Below, one piece after another: positions 27,837 through 36,039 of a DNA stretch of 64,000 bases. Each line of letters starts with the position of its first letter. The first letter of the stretch is position 1. Made by a program: the position numbers and the translations under genes. The notes beneath the pieces are model-generated. The model ran no database searches. It saw only the letters and a list, made by a program, of their open reading frames with translations, and was not told where the DNA came from. The stretch is from Blautia argi (GTDB lineage Bacteria > Bacillota > Clostridia > Lachnospirales > Lachnospiraceae), in NCBI RefSeq assembly GCF_003287895.1, contig NZ_CP030280.1, positions 999,501 to 1,063,500 on the forward strand, read 5' to 3'.

Positions 27837-28580
27837 ATGAAATCATATTCTGTAACTGATGTGGGACAGAAGCGTCAGGTGAATCAGGACTATGTATTTG
27901 CTTCTGAGGAACCGGTGGGGAATCTGCCGAATCTCTTCGTTGTTGCAGACGGTATGGGCGGTCATAAAGCAGGGGATTTTGCTTCCAGCTATGCGGTGCA
28001 GATTCTGCTGCATACGATTTTGGAGGACGAAAATCAAAATCCCATTAAGATTATCCGCAATGCTGTGGAAGAGGCAAATCGGAAAGTTCTCGAAGAAGCG
28101 AAGAAGCATAAAGAAATGGAAGGCATGGGGACTACTATGGTACTCGTGACCGTCATTGATGACTATGCCTATGTAGCAAATGTGGGAGATAGCAGACTAT
28201 ATTTAATCGAAGATCAGATTCTTCAGATTACAAAAGACCATTCTCTGGTAGAAGAGATGGTGAGAAGGGGATTAATTACAAGGGAGGAAGCCAAGACACA
28301 CCCGGATAAAAATATTATTACCCGTGTGCTGGGCATTGGTTCGGAAATCGAAGTGGATTTCTTTGATATTCACTTAAAGGAGAACAGCACACTGCTGCTT
28401 TGCTCTGACGGACTGTCCAACATGGTTTCTGATGAGGATATCTGGAGAATTGCAAATACAAGCAGGGATTTGAGAGAAACAGGCATGCGTCTGGTTTCCC
28501 TGGCAAATGAAAACGGTGGTAAAGATAATATAGCAGTGGTACTGGTACAGCCAGACACAAAAGAGGTGGAAGTATGTTAA
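27837..28580 (+). CDS. prpC: PP2C-type serine/threonine protein phosphatase
   Basis: 247 residues. The metal-binding PP2C motifs are all present: VADGMGGHKAGD, ANVGDSRLYL, LCSDGLSNMVSD and GGKDNIAVVLV. The family is Mn2+/Mg2+ dependent and reverses phosphorylation by the co-encoded Hanks-type kinase. The stop overlaps the start of prkC by seven bases, as usual for the prpC-prkC pair. Together they control cell-wall growth, ribosome-associated GTPases and germination in related bacteria. The next genes, rsgA among them, are known PrkC substrates in Bacillus. Confidence 0.95.
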   Translation: MKSYSVTDVGQKRQVNQDYVFASEEPVGNLPNLFVVADGMGGHKAGDFASSYAVQILLHTILEDENQNPIKIIRNAVEEANRKVLEEAKKHKEMEGMGTTMVLVTVIDDYAYVANVGDSRLYLIEDQILQITKDHSLVEEMVRRGLITREEAKTHPDKNIITRVLGIGSEIEVDFFDIHLKENSTLLLCSDGLSNMVSDEDIWRIANTSRDLRETGMRLVSLANENGGKDNIAVVLVQPDTKEVEVC

Positions 28581-30787
28581 ATGTGGGAGTAATCGTAGGC
28601 GAACGGTATGAGATTGTCGGACGTGTAGGTTCCGGCGGTATGGCTGATGTATATAAGGCAAAAGACCATAAGCTCAATCGTTTTGTAGCCATGAAGGTGC
28701 TGAAGCCGGAGTTCAGCGCAGATACAAATTTTATCCGGAAATTTCAAAGAGAAGCCCAGGCGGCAGCAGGTCTGGCACACCCCAATGTAGTAAATGTGTT
28801 TGATGTAGGGGAGGACCAGGGCATTAATTACATTGTGATGGAGCTGATTGAGGGGATTACCTTAAAAGAGTATATTTCCAAAAAGGGAAGACTGACCGTA
28901 AAGGAAGCCACCAGCATTGCCATTCAGGTTTCCATGGGGCTTGAGGCAGCCCATAACCGTAACATTGTACACCGGGATATCAAGCCTCAGAACATTATTA
29001 TTTCAACAGACGGAAAGGTAAAGGTTACAGACTTCGGTATTGCCAGAGTTGCGTCTTCCAATACCATCAGCACCAATGCCATGGGTTCTGTGCATTACAG
29101 CTCACCGGAGCAGGTGCGCGGCGGATACAGTGACTTTAAGAGTGATATCTACTCTTTGGGTATTACCATGTATGAAATGGTAACCGGAAGAGTGCCTTTT
29201 GACGGAGATACAACGGTTGCCATTGCAATCAAGCATTTACAGGACGAAATGGTAGCGCCGTCCCAGTATGTACCGGAGCTTCCTCACAGTCTGGAGGAAA
29301 TCATCTTAAAATGTACACAGAAGAGTCCGGACAGACGTTACAGCACACTGGCAGAATTAATCAATGACTTAAAGCATTCCCTCATTGATCCAAACGGCAG
29401 CTTTGTGAATCTTTCTCCTCTGAGCAATCATGCACAGACCATTATGATTACTCCGGAGGAAATGAAGCAGATTCAGAACGGAGCATACAGCGCTTCTTCC
29501 AGATATGAGGAGGAAGATGATGATGACGATGAGGACGAGGACGAAGAGATTTACGAAAAGCCTTCCAGAAAACATCGTCGAAAAGATGAGGACGAGGACG
29601 ATGAGGAAGACGACGATGATGATGACGAGAGAGGCGGAGTGAATACAAAGCTGGAAAAAGCCATGACTATCGGCGGTCTGATTATTGGCGGCGTGATTAT
29701 CTGCATTCTGATTTATATGGTAGCTTCTGCAGCAGGACTGGTGAAGTTCGGCGGTAAGGATAAAGAAGATAAGAAGCCTCAGGTACAGCAGGAGCAGCAG
29801 ACAGACGAAGCAGCAAATAAGGTAGCTGTTCCGGATTTGACGGGAAAGAGCGAAGAGCAGGCAGGCACAGAGCTGCAGGCTTTGAACCTGGGTAAGAAAA
29901 AGGGCGGAGAAGAAGCGTCTGATGCCGTAGCGGAAGGTATGATTACCAGAACCGAACCGGCAGCAGGCACACAGGTAGACAAAAATACAACAGTTGTATA
30001 TTACATCAGCACCGGAAAGGCTCAGGAGGAAGATACCAATGTGACCATTCCTTCCGGTCTGGTGGGTCAGTCTTTAAGCCATGTACAGTCCACACTTCAG
30101 GATTTGGGATTGAAAACCAATGTAGAAAAGCAACAGAGCTCCAGCGTGGAAGTAGGAGCTGTTATTTCTCTGAATCCGGGAGAAGGAACTTCTGTGGCAA
30201 AGGATACAGAGGTTGTGATAACGGTCAGCACAGGTGAAGGAAACGATATGGTATCCGTTGCCAATGTACGCGGAATTGATGCATCAGAGGCGGAGGCAAC
30301 TCTGACAGCACAGGGCTTGATTGTAGAAATCGAAGAGGTTGACGGCGATGAGGTTGATGTAGCATACGGGGAAGTCTATGCACAGACACCAAAAGCAGGA
30401 AACCGTGTGGAAAAAGGAACCACGGTTACCATTAAGGTGCGAAAAGAAGGCGCCGGTTCCGATGCAGGTACAACGGCTGATGGAAACAAAGTAGAAGCCG
30501 GACAGTGGGCGGCGGTAGAGCCAAAGCTGAAAAAGCCGGACAATTACCAGGGCGGCAACGTACAGCTTCGTCTGGTACAGGACGATGGCGATGAAACCAG
30601 CGGAGGTACTGTGATTATGGAAGGCTCTCCCATTGATTTTGATTCCAATGGCGGCTATTATTCCGTAGGAAGTATTGTAGGAAAAGAGGGCATGGAAAGC
30701 GGAACTCTGTATCTGGCAGAGCAGCAGGAGAATGGAGAATACCAGACCTTGTGGTCTTATCCTCTGACCTTTACAGAAGTAGAATAA
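28574..30787 (+). CDS. prkC: Membrane Ser/Thr kinase with PASTA domains
   Basis: 737 residues. The kinase domain (~8-270) has GSGGMADVYKAKD, AMKVLK, HRDIKPQNI, TDFGIA and GSVHYSSPEQ. A very acidic juxtamembrane linker (~305-350) contains two long Asp/Glu runs around a basic patch (KPSRKHRRK). One membrane span follows at ~364-389 (IGGLIIGGVIICILIYMVA). Three extracellular PASTA repeats begin near 417, 489 and 559 (VPDLTGKS, IPSGLVGQS, VANVRGID), and a C-terminal beta-rich tail closes the protein. PASTA domains bind muropeptides or lipid II, linking wall status to cytoplasmic phosphorylation. It is co-transcribed with prpC. A strong terminator follows. Confidence 0.96.
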   Translation: MLNVGVIVGERYEIVGRVGSGGMADVYKAKDHKLNRFVAMKVLKPEFSADTNFIRKFQREAQAAAGLAHPNVVNVFDVGEDQGINYIVMELIEGITLKEYISKKGRLTVKEATSIAIQVSMGLEAAHNRNIVHRDIKPQNIIISTDGKVKVTDFGIARVASSNTISTNAMGSVHYSSPEQVRGGYSDFKSDIYSLGITMYEMVTGRVPFDGDTTVAIAIKHLQDEMVAPSQYVPELPHSLEEIILKCTQKSPDRRYSTLAELINDLKHSLIDPNGSFVNLSPLSNHAQTIMITPEEMKQIQNGAYSASSRYEEEDDDDDEDEDEEIYEKPSRKHRRKDEDEDDEEDDDDDDERGGVNTKLEKAMTIGGLIIGGVIICILIYMVASAAGLVKFGGKDKEDKKPQVQQEQQTDEAANKVAVPDLTGKSEEQAGTELQALNLGKKKGGEEASDAVAEGMITRTEPAAGTQVDKNTTVVYYISTGKAQEEDTNVTIPSGLVGQSLSHVQSTLQDLGLKTNVEKQQSSSVEVGAVISLNPGEGTSVAKDTEVVITVSTGEGNDMVSVANVRGIDASEAEATLTAQGLIVEIEEVDGDEVDVAYGEVYAQTPKAGNRVEKGTTVTIKVRKEGAGSDAGTTADGNKVEAGQWAAVEPKLKKPDNYQGGNVQLRLVQDDGDETSGGTVIMEGSPIDFDSNGGYYSVGSIVGKEGMESGTLYLAEQQENGEYQTLWSYPLTFTEVE

Positions 30788-30796
30788 GAAAAACAG

Positions 30797-30846
30797 AGAA
30801 TGCTCCTTCTGACAGGAACTTATGTCAAAAGGGGTATTCTTTTTTC
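30797..30846 (+). terminator. Intrinsic terminator after prkC
   Basis: AGAATGC-CCTT-TGACA pairs with TGTCA-AAGG-GTATTCT in a long stem with single-base bulges, followed by six T (30839-30845 region). It ends the murE-to-prkC operon. Confidence 0.85.
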
Positions 30847-30936
30847 TTGCCTTTAAATTTTAAAAAGTATATAATAGGTACAGTATGCAGATGATGTGGG
30901 AAAAATAAAAAGTTCTGAAAATATAAGGTAGGTTAC

Positions 30937-31815
30937 ATGCAGGGAAGAATTATAAAAGGAATTGCCGGATTTTATTATATTGCGGCAGAGGACACACAGA
31001 TATATGAGTGCAAGGCAAAGGGGATTTTCCGAAAGGAAAAATTAAAGCCTCTGGTAGGAGATTATGTAGAGATTGAGGTTTTGGATCAGGAACACAGAAC
31101 CGGAAATATTATAAATGTGCTGCCCAGGGAAAACATGCTGATTCGTCCGGCGGTGGCAAACATTGATCAGGCGTTGGTAATTTTTGCGGCAAAGGAGCCG
31201 AAACCGAATTTTTCGCTTCTGGATCGTTTTCTGGTAACCATGGAACGACAGGAAATACCAGTGCTTATCTGTATCAACAAGCAGGATTTGGCAGATAACG
31301 AGGAAGCGCAGAAGATCCGGGACTGCTATGAAGCCTGCGGATATCAGGTGCTGTTTACCAGCGCCAGCAAGGGAGAGGGCATAGAAGAGCTGAAACAGTG
31401 TCTGCAGAGGAAAACCACAACTGTGGCAGGCCCCTCCGGAGTGGGGAAATCCTCTCTTGCCAATCTTCTGGCGCCGGGCATTGACATGGAAACCGGAGAA
31501 ATCAGCAAAAAACTGGGAAGGGGACGGCATACTACCAGACATTCTCAGCTCATAGAAATTTTCGGGGGCACTTATCTTATGGACACTCCGGGTTTTACTT
31601 CCTTTTATGTGGAAAATATGGAGAAGGAAGAACTGCGGTACTATTTCCCGGAATTCCAGAAATATGAGGGACAGTGCAGGTTTCAGGGCTGCACCCATAC
31701 CCATGAGCCAGGATGCAGGGTAAAAGAGGCTTTGGAGCAGGGAAAAATCAACAAACAGCGATACGAAAATTATCTGGAAATGTATAAAGAACTGGAAGAA
31801 AAAAGGAGGTACTAG
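30937..31815 (+). CDS. rsgA: Ribosome small-subunit-dependent GTPase A
   Basis: 292 residues. It is a circularly permuted GTPase that assists late 30S assembly. An N-terminal OB-fold (~1-65) is followed by the permuted G motifs: CINKQD (G4) comes before GPSGVGKSSLANLL (G1), then DTPGFTSF (G3). The C-terminal zinc knuckle is CRFQGCTHTHEPGC. Length and order match RsgA/YloQ. The gene has its own promoter region (150-base gap with a terminator) and leads an rsgA-rpe-thiN operon, the same order as in Bacillus next to prkC. Confidence 0.96.
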   Translation: MQGRIIKGIAGFYYIAAEDTQIYECKAKGIFRKEKLKPLVGDYVEIEVLDQEHRTGNIINVLPRENMLIRPAVANIDQALVIFAAKEPKPNFSLLDRFLVTMERQEIPVLICINKQDLADNEEAQKIRDCYEACGYQVLFTSASKGEGIEELKQCLQRKTTTVAGPSGVGKSSLANLLAPGIDMETGEISKKLGRGRHTTRHSQLIEIFGGTYLMDTPGFTSFYVENMEKEELRYYFPEFQKYEGQCRFQGCTHTHEPGCRVKEALEQGKINKQRYENYLEMYKELEEKRRY

Positions 31816-31820
31816 AAGGC

Positions 31821-32480
31821 GTGGAATACAAATTATCACCTTCGATTTTAGCTGCAGATTTTGCCAATTTGGGCGCAGATGTTCAAAAAGCATATGAGGC
31901 AGGAGCAGACTGGCTTCACATAGATGTCATGGATGGACAGTTTGTCCCGTCTATTTCCATGGGGATTCCGGTTATAGAGTCTTTGCGAAGGACTACAGAC
32001 ATGTTTTTTGATGTGCATATTATGGCGCTGGATCCCACTCCTCTGATTGAGGATTTTGTAAAGGCAGGAGCGAATTTGATTACCGTTCATGCAGAGGCAT
32101 GCCCGAATTTGGACAGAACGCTGCGTCTTATCAGAGAAAAAGGCTGCAAGGCGGGAGTTGCCATCAATCCGGCTACGTCTGTCCAGGTATTGGAAAATGT
32201 GCTGGAAATCGTAGACATGGTGTTAATTATGACGGTTAATCCGGGATTTGGAGGACAGGCATATATTCCTTATTGTGCAAATAAGGTACGTCAGATACGG
32301 GAAATGGCAAAGGGAAGAAATCTGACTTTGGATATCCAGGTGGACGGTGGCATTAATAAGGATACGATTTCAGAGGTTCTGGAAGCAGGCGCTAATGTGA
32401 TTGTAGCGGGATCCGCAGTGTTTAAAGGAGATATTGCAGCAAATGTCCAGGAACTGAAAGGAATGATGAAGGAATCATGA
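31821..32480 (+). CDS. rpe: Ribulose-phosphate 3-epimerase
   Basis: 219 residues with a GTG start at 31821, behind aaggaggt. It is a TIM-barrel enzyme of the pentose phosphate pathway. Motifs are SILAADFANLG, HIDVMDGQFVPSISMG with the metal-binding His and Asp, VHIMALDP, MTVNPGFGGQ and QVDGGIN. The spacing between the ribosome site and GTG is a little long, but the N-terminus aligns well with the family. Its TGA overlaps the ATG of thiN (ATGA). Confidence 0.95.
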   Translation: MEYKLSPSILAADFANLGADVQKAYEAGADWLHIDVMDGQFVPSISMGIPVIESLRRTTDMFFDVHIMALDPTPLIEDFVKAGANLITVHAEACPNLDRTLRLIREKGCKAGVAINPATSVQVLENVLEIVDMVLIMTVNPGFGGQAYIPYCANKVRQIREMAKGRNLTLDIQVDGGINKDTISEVLEAGANVIVAGSAVFKGDIAANVQELKGMMKES

Positions 32481-33129
32481 ACACAGTTTTGATATGTGGC
32501 GGCTGTCTGGATCGGACGTATGCCTTAGAGTAATCCGGACAACAGCCCCGGATTGCGTTATAGGGATTGACAGAGGGCTGAATTTCTGTTATGAAAATCA
32601 GGTGAAACCGGATTATATTCTGGGAGATTTCGACAGCATTGATAAAGAAGCGCTTCAGTATTATGAGAGCCAGCCGGATACGAAGATTCGGAGGTATCAG
32701 CCGGAAAAAGACGCTACAGACACTGCTATAGGAATGGAACTGGCGTTAAAACTGGGGAGCGACCGGATTTTTCTTTTGGGTGCAACCGGAGGAAGGCTGG
32801 ACCATTACATGGGGAATCTGAAATCTCTTATAACGGCTGCCAAGCATGGCTGCCAGGCATGGATTCTGGATAAACAAAATGCGATTACCCTGCTGGACAA
32901 GCCCACAGAACTTTGTAAAAAAGAGCAGTTTGGAAACTATGTTTCCTTTTTCTCCATGGGAGATTGCGTAAAGGGCTTGACCCTTCGCGGGTTTAAATAT
33001 CCGTTGACAGAATACACCATGGAAAATGAAGACGGCATTGGTGTTAGCAATGAAATTGTGGACGAAACTGCGACGGTGAGCTTTCGGGAAGGGCTGGTGC
33101 TCATGATTTTGTCCAGGGACAAGGCGTAA
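32477..33129 (+). pseudogene. thiN: Thiamine pyrophosphokinase with a single-base frameshift near the start
   Basis: The natural start is ATG 32477, overlapping the rpe stop as ATGA, and reads MNTVLICGGCLDRTYALE before a TAA at 32531. The rest of the enzyme continues in the -1 frame from VIRTTAPDCVIGIDRG to 33129. One extra base at about 32530 (gag to gagg) would give an unbroken ~218-residue protein. Downstream motifs are intact: KPDYILGDFDS, RRYQPEKDATDTAIG, LLGATGGRLDHYMGNL, the metal and nucleotide sites of TPK, which makes thiamine diphosphate. An ATG at 32494 could start a shortened protein with twelve wrong-frame residues and no first strand. The cause may be a real mutation or a base-calling error. 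Confidence 0.75.
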
Positions 33130-33157
33130 AAAGGGTGTAATAAAATATAGAGAAAGG

Positions 33158-33186
33158 CAGAAACCCGCATAAATAAAGGGTTTCTG
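33158..33186 (+). repeat. Perfect 9-bp inverted repeat upstream of attL
   Basis: CAGAAACCC (33158-33166) and GGGTTTCTG (33178-33186) form a perfect stem with an 11-base loop. Before integration it lay 17 bases ahead of the ychF start codon. There is no T-run, so it may be a leader hairpin or a weak terminator of the rsgA operon. Confidence 0.5.
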
Positions 33187-33201
33187 AACAGGTAAAGATA
33201 A

Positions 33202-33220
33202 AAATGAAACTAGGTATCGT
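33202..33220 (+). repeat. attL core repeat
   Basis: AAATGAAACTAGGTATCGT is identical to 45158-45176. It includes a copy of the ychF start codon (33204). After it the sequence departs from ychF, leaving a 15-residue chimeric ORF that ends at the TAA at 33252-33254 or nearby in the same frame. Confidence 0.9.
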
Positions 33221-33349
33221 TATTATTCGCCTGATTTCATGTATGTCCGTATAAGTCGTTAAAAGCCTTTAAATGCTGATAGCTAGAGCATTTAGCGGAT
33301 TTGGGACTCGGATATAACTCCATATAAATTCATATAAGTTTTTGAAAAA

Positions 33350-33370
33350 TGGCCCACTTTGTGGCCCACT
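33350..33370 (+). promoter_or_regulatory. Paired integrase arm-type motifs, left end
   Basis: TGGCCCACT occurs at 33350-33358 and again at 33362-33370, 12 bases apart. The same pair with the same spacing occurs near the right end (45077-45097). Such subterminal pairs are typical of the arm sites bound by the N-terminal domain of tyrosine integrases. Function is inferred. Confidence 0.65.
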
Positions 33371-33504
33371 TGTCTTGGAAAGATTTTTATGAAAGTCCTA
33401 ATACAGTAGAAATGATGGAAAGTTTTTAAGCGGAGAAAGGCATGATTCTAAATAAGTGATTGTTGTGGAAGTTAAGATTTCTATATGCAACAACACATAT
33501 TCAT

Positions 33505-33618
33505 AAGGTATGATTTAAGTAAAAAAATCCTCATGACCATGAGGAAAAAAGAAAGCAAAAAGTATTCTGTGATAAGGTATAAAGGCTTAAAGGAGAAATA
33601 TCTCTTTTAGGCCTTTTT
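33505..33618 (+). repeat. 114-nt structured repeat, copy A
   Basis: Begins aaggtatgatttaag and contains TCCTCATGACCATGAGGA (an 8-bp hairpin), then agtattctgtgataaggtataa, and ends in a terminator-like stem CTTAAAGGAGA/TCTCTTTTAGG with a T-run. A diverged copy with the same plan lies at 34917-35029. Confidence 0.65.
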
Positions 33619-33720
33619 CGTAAGAATTGATTTGGATGAGAGTATGAAACTTTTTCTGTAAAATAATGTTTATAAGGTTCTTCTATGATACAATAAATAT
33701 CATTAGGAGGGCCTTTTATT

Positions 33721-34680
33721 ATGGCAAGACAAAAGAAACCTGTACATCGTGTACAAATGACAGAAGGAAAACGAAACATCATCCATCAGCTCCTGGAAGA
33801 GTACGATATCCAGTCTGCAGAAGACATTCAGGATGCGCTCAAGGATCTTTTAGGCGGCACCATTAAGGAAATGATGGAAGCTGAAATGGATGATCATCTT
33901 GGTTACGAAAAATCCGAACGCTCAGATAATGATGATTATCGCAATGGTTATAAGCGGAAACAGGTCAACAGCCGGTATGGCTCGATGGAAATCGAAGTGC
34001 CACAGGATCGCAAATCAACGTTTGAACCACAGGTTGTGAAAAAACGTCAGAAAGATATTTCCGATATTGATCAGAAGATCATTTCCATGTATGCCAAAGG
34101 AATGACTACCCGGCAGATTTCCGAAACCATCGAAGATATTTATGGCTTTGAAACTTCTGAAAGCTTTATTTCTGATGTGACTGATAAGATCCTGCCACAG
34201 ATCGAAGACTGGCAGAACCGGCCACTGGACGAGGTCTATCCCATTCTCTACATTGATGCAATCCATTATTCTGTAAGGGATAATGGCGTGATCCGAAAGC
34301 TTGCTGCTTACGTGATTCTGGGAATCAACACGGAAGGAAAAAAAGAAGTTTTAACCATCAGTGTTGGCGATAACGAAAGCGCAAAATACTGGCTTTCCGT
34401 TATGAATGAACTGAAAAATCGTGGTGTCAAAGATGTATTAATCATCTGTGCCGATGGTTTAACCGGAATCAAAGAAGCGATCGCAGCAGCTTTTCCAAAG
34501 ACGGAATACCAGCGCTGTATTGTACACCAGGTAAGAAACACGGCACTCTTTGAAGAACTCCTTAAAAAGTCAGTAAAATCAATACTTGGAAGGTATTTGT
34601 GTGGAAGAAATAACCCGAAAATAACCCATAGATTTTTGTGTGAGTGTTACAAGATAAATAATTATAATTTAGGGATGTGA
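33721..34680 (+). pseudogene. IS256 family (Mutator-type) transposase, 3'-truncated
   Basis: The first ~273 residues match IS256-type transposases: MARQKKPVHRV, EMDDHLGYEKSERS, NGYKRKQVNSRYG, MYAKGMTTRQISETIEDIYG, the first catalytic Asp in LYIDAIHYSVRDNG, the second in IICADGLTGIKEAI and CIVHQVRNT. After RNT (about 34540) the sequence stops resembling the family. It reads ALFEELLKKSVKS and ends at 34680, so the C-terminal third with the catalytic Glu is gone. A complete protein would be near 400 residues. It is thus a non-functional remnant. Terminal inverted repeats were not identified. The truncation point is followed by unrelated element sequence and a terminator. Confidence 0.85.
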
Positions 34681-34693
34681 CATGATGAGAATG

Positions 34694-34735
34694 AAAGCTG
34701 TAAGAATTCTAATAGTGGAATCTTACAGCTTTTTT
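34694..34735 (+). terminator. Intrinsic terminator after the transposase remnant
   Basis: AAAGCTGTAAGA (34694-34705) pairs perfectly with TCTTACAGCTTT (34721-34732), followed by further T. Loop of 15 bases. Confidence 0.85.
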
Positions 34736-34916
34736 TATAAATAAATTTGAAAGTAAAATCTTTACAATTTGGTATAGCGTGTTTTAAATGTAAAAAAGCA
34801 GATAGTTCTTTACATATAGATGTAACAAAAGAGGCGTTTTTGTGAAGGTTGTTTATGAGGTGAGGTAAGAGTCTTTAGTGGGGGTAAAATCTTTACATGT
34901 AATATCCTGTGTTCAA

Positions 34917-35029
34917 AAGGTAGGATTTAAGCGAAAAAAGCATCGTGACCATGAGGAAATATAAAAGTAAAAAGTATTCTATGATAAAGTATAAAGGCTT
35001 AGAGGAGAATGTCTCTTCTAAGTTTTTTT
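34917..35029 (+). repeat. 114-nt structured repeat, copy B
   Basis: This is a diverged direct repeat of 33505-33618. It starts aaggtaggatttaag, has the gtgaccatgagga block and agtattctatgataaagtat, and ends with CTTAGAGGAGA-ATG-TCTCTTCTAAG plus seven T. An A-T pair of copy A is a G-C pair here and a G-T pair of copy A is a T-A pair, so the terminal stem is maintained by compensatory changes. Confidence 0.6.
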
Positions 35030-35270
35030 AATAAGAAAGCAGTTTGGGCGTTTGCTTTTGAAGTTATAATAAGTGTAGTAAAACTTACACCAGATGGAAC
35101 AGGATACCGTACTAAGATGATATTTGTTAAAGAGAAACTATTGATGGATAGAATGTCGGATATTCAGTTACGATTTTTCAATATAGGGTGAGAAAGTTTT
35201 TTTGATGAAGTGTAATAATATGTGGTTATATGCTTTGTAGAAAAATCCGTAGGAATTAAAATTTTTTGTT

Positions 35271-35299
35271 TTGTGGAAAGATTATAATTATGATATACT
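35271..35299 (+). promoter_or_regulatory. Promoter of the ClbS-like gene
   Basis: TTGTGG (35271-35276), 17 bases, TATACT (35294-35299). It is followed by a 39-base leader with site ggagggg before the TTG start at 35339. Confidence 0.6.
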
Positions 35300-35338
35300 G
35301 AAAGAAAATGATAAATTAGAATTTGTGGAGGGGATATT

Positions 35339-35857
35339 TTGAGAACATACAAGGATAAAGAGGAATTAAAAGATGAGATAAATAAAAGCTTTGAAAAGTA
35401 TATCTCTGAATTTGATAATATTCCTGAATCTTTAAAAGATAAGAGAATAATCGAAGTAGATAGAACTCCGGCAGAAAATCTTGCTTATCAAGTTGGATGG
35501 ACGACATTAGTTTTGAAATGGGAAGATGATGAGAAACATGGAATTGAAGTGAAAACACCATCAGATATGTTTAAGTGGAATCAGTTAGGCGATTTATATC
35601 AATGGTTTACAGATACTTACTCACATTTTTCATTATCAGAATTGAAAGATAGATTAAAAGAAAATATTACATCTATCCATACAATGATTGACTCAATGAG
35701 TGAGGAAGAACTATTTCAACCACATATGAGAAAGTGGGCCGATGATGCTACAAAAGCAGCGGTATGGGAAGTTTACAAGTTCATTCACGTTAATACTGTT
35801 GCTCCTTTCGGAACTTTTAGAACTAAGATTAGAAAATGGAAAAAGATAGCACTGTAA
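35339..35857 (+). CDS. ClbS/DfsB family four-helix protein
   Basis: 172 residues from a TTG start behind ggaggggat. It matches the ClbS/DfsB (DUF1706, DinB-like) pattern: MRTYKDKEELKDEINKSFEKY, TPAENLAYQVGWTTLVLKWE, the PSDMFKWNQLGDLYQWF stretch, and the C-terminal WEVYKFIHVNTVAPFGTFRTKIRKWKK. ClbS is the colibactin self-resistance protein that opens the cyclopropane warhead, and DfsB is a related resistance-associated protein. Most family members are orphan genes of unknown role. Here it has its own promoter and is cargo of the mobile element. Protection against a DNA-damaging natural product or another small molecule is possible but unproven. Confidence 0.85.
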   Translation: MRTYKDKEELKDEINKSFEKYISEFDNIPESLKDKRIIEVDRTPAENLAYQVGWTTLVLKWEDDEKHGIEVKTPSDMFKWNQLGDLYQWFTDTYSHFSLSELKDRLKENITSIHTMIDSMSEEELFQPHMRKWADDATKAAVWEVYKFIHVNTVAPFGTFRTKIRKWKKIAL

Positions 35858-35952
35858 ATCCCAGCTTATTGAATTAAAAGAGTTAAGAAAATTTAAAATT
35901 ATGAAAGTAAGTATTTTCTCTTGCTTCTATATTCATTGATTTAATGCAAAGA

Positions 35953-36017
35953 AAACTTGGGAAATAATTGACAAGTAAACTTGGTAGTGGTATATTATGA
36001 ATGTAAATAAAACTTGG
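35953..36017 (+). promoter_or_regulatory. Promoter with three AAACTTGG repeats
   Basis: A near-consensus promoter TTGACA (35968-35973), 17 bases, TATATT (35991-35996) is surrounded by three copies of AAACTTGG at 35953, 35977 and 36010. These lie before the -35, in the spacer and after the start site. That is a classic layout for autorepression, and the XRE protein encoded downstream is the natural candidate. Confidence 0.6.
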
Positions 36018-36039
36018 CATTTAAGAAAGGGGAATATCA

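Larger units (their letters stand above)
33221..33720. other. Non-coding left end of the mobile element
   Basis: No gene is supported in these 500 bases. They hold paired TGGCCCACT motifs (33350-33370), the first copy of a 114-nt structured repeat (33505-33618) and the upstream region of the IS256-type transposase remnant, with aggaggg before its ATG. Confidence 0.6.
34736..35338. other. Non-coding region between the IS remnant and the ClbS-like gene
   Basis: No convincing gene occurs in these ~600 bases. It contains several aaatctttaca repeats (around 34756 and 34887), copy B of the structured repeat (34917-35029) and the ClbS-gene promoter. A 60-codon open frame at 35009-35191 has no ribosome site or family and is not called. 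Confidence 0.5.

Noticed and set aside
33350..33618. Possible CRISPR-like repeats in the left end of the element
   Set aside because: Repeats are only two copies, too short or too far apart, and no cas gene is present; they fit integrase sites and RNA repeats better.
35009..35191. 60-codon open frame in the mobile element
   Set aside because: No ribosome site and no family. It overlaps the terminator stem of repeat copy B.
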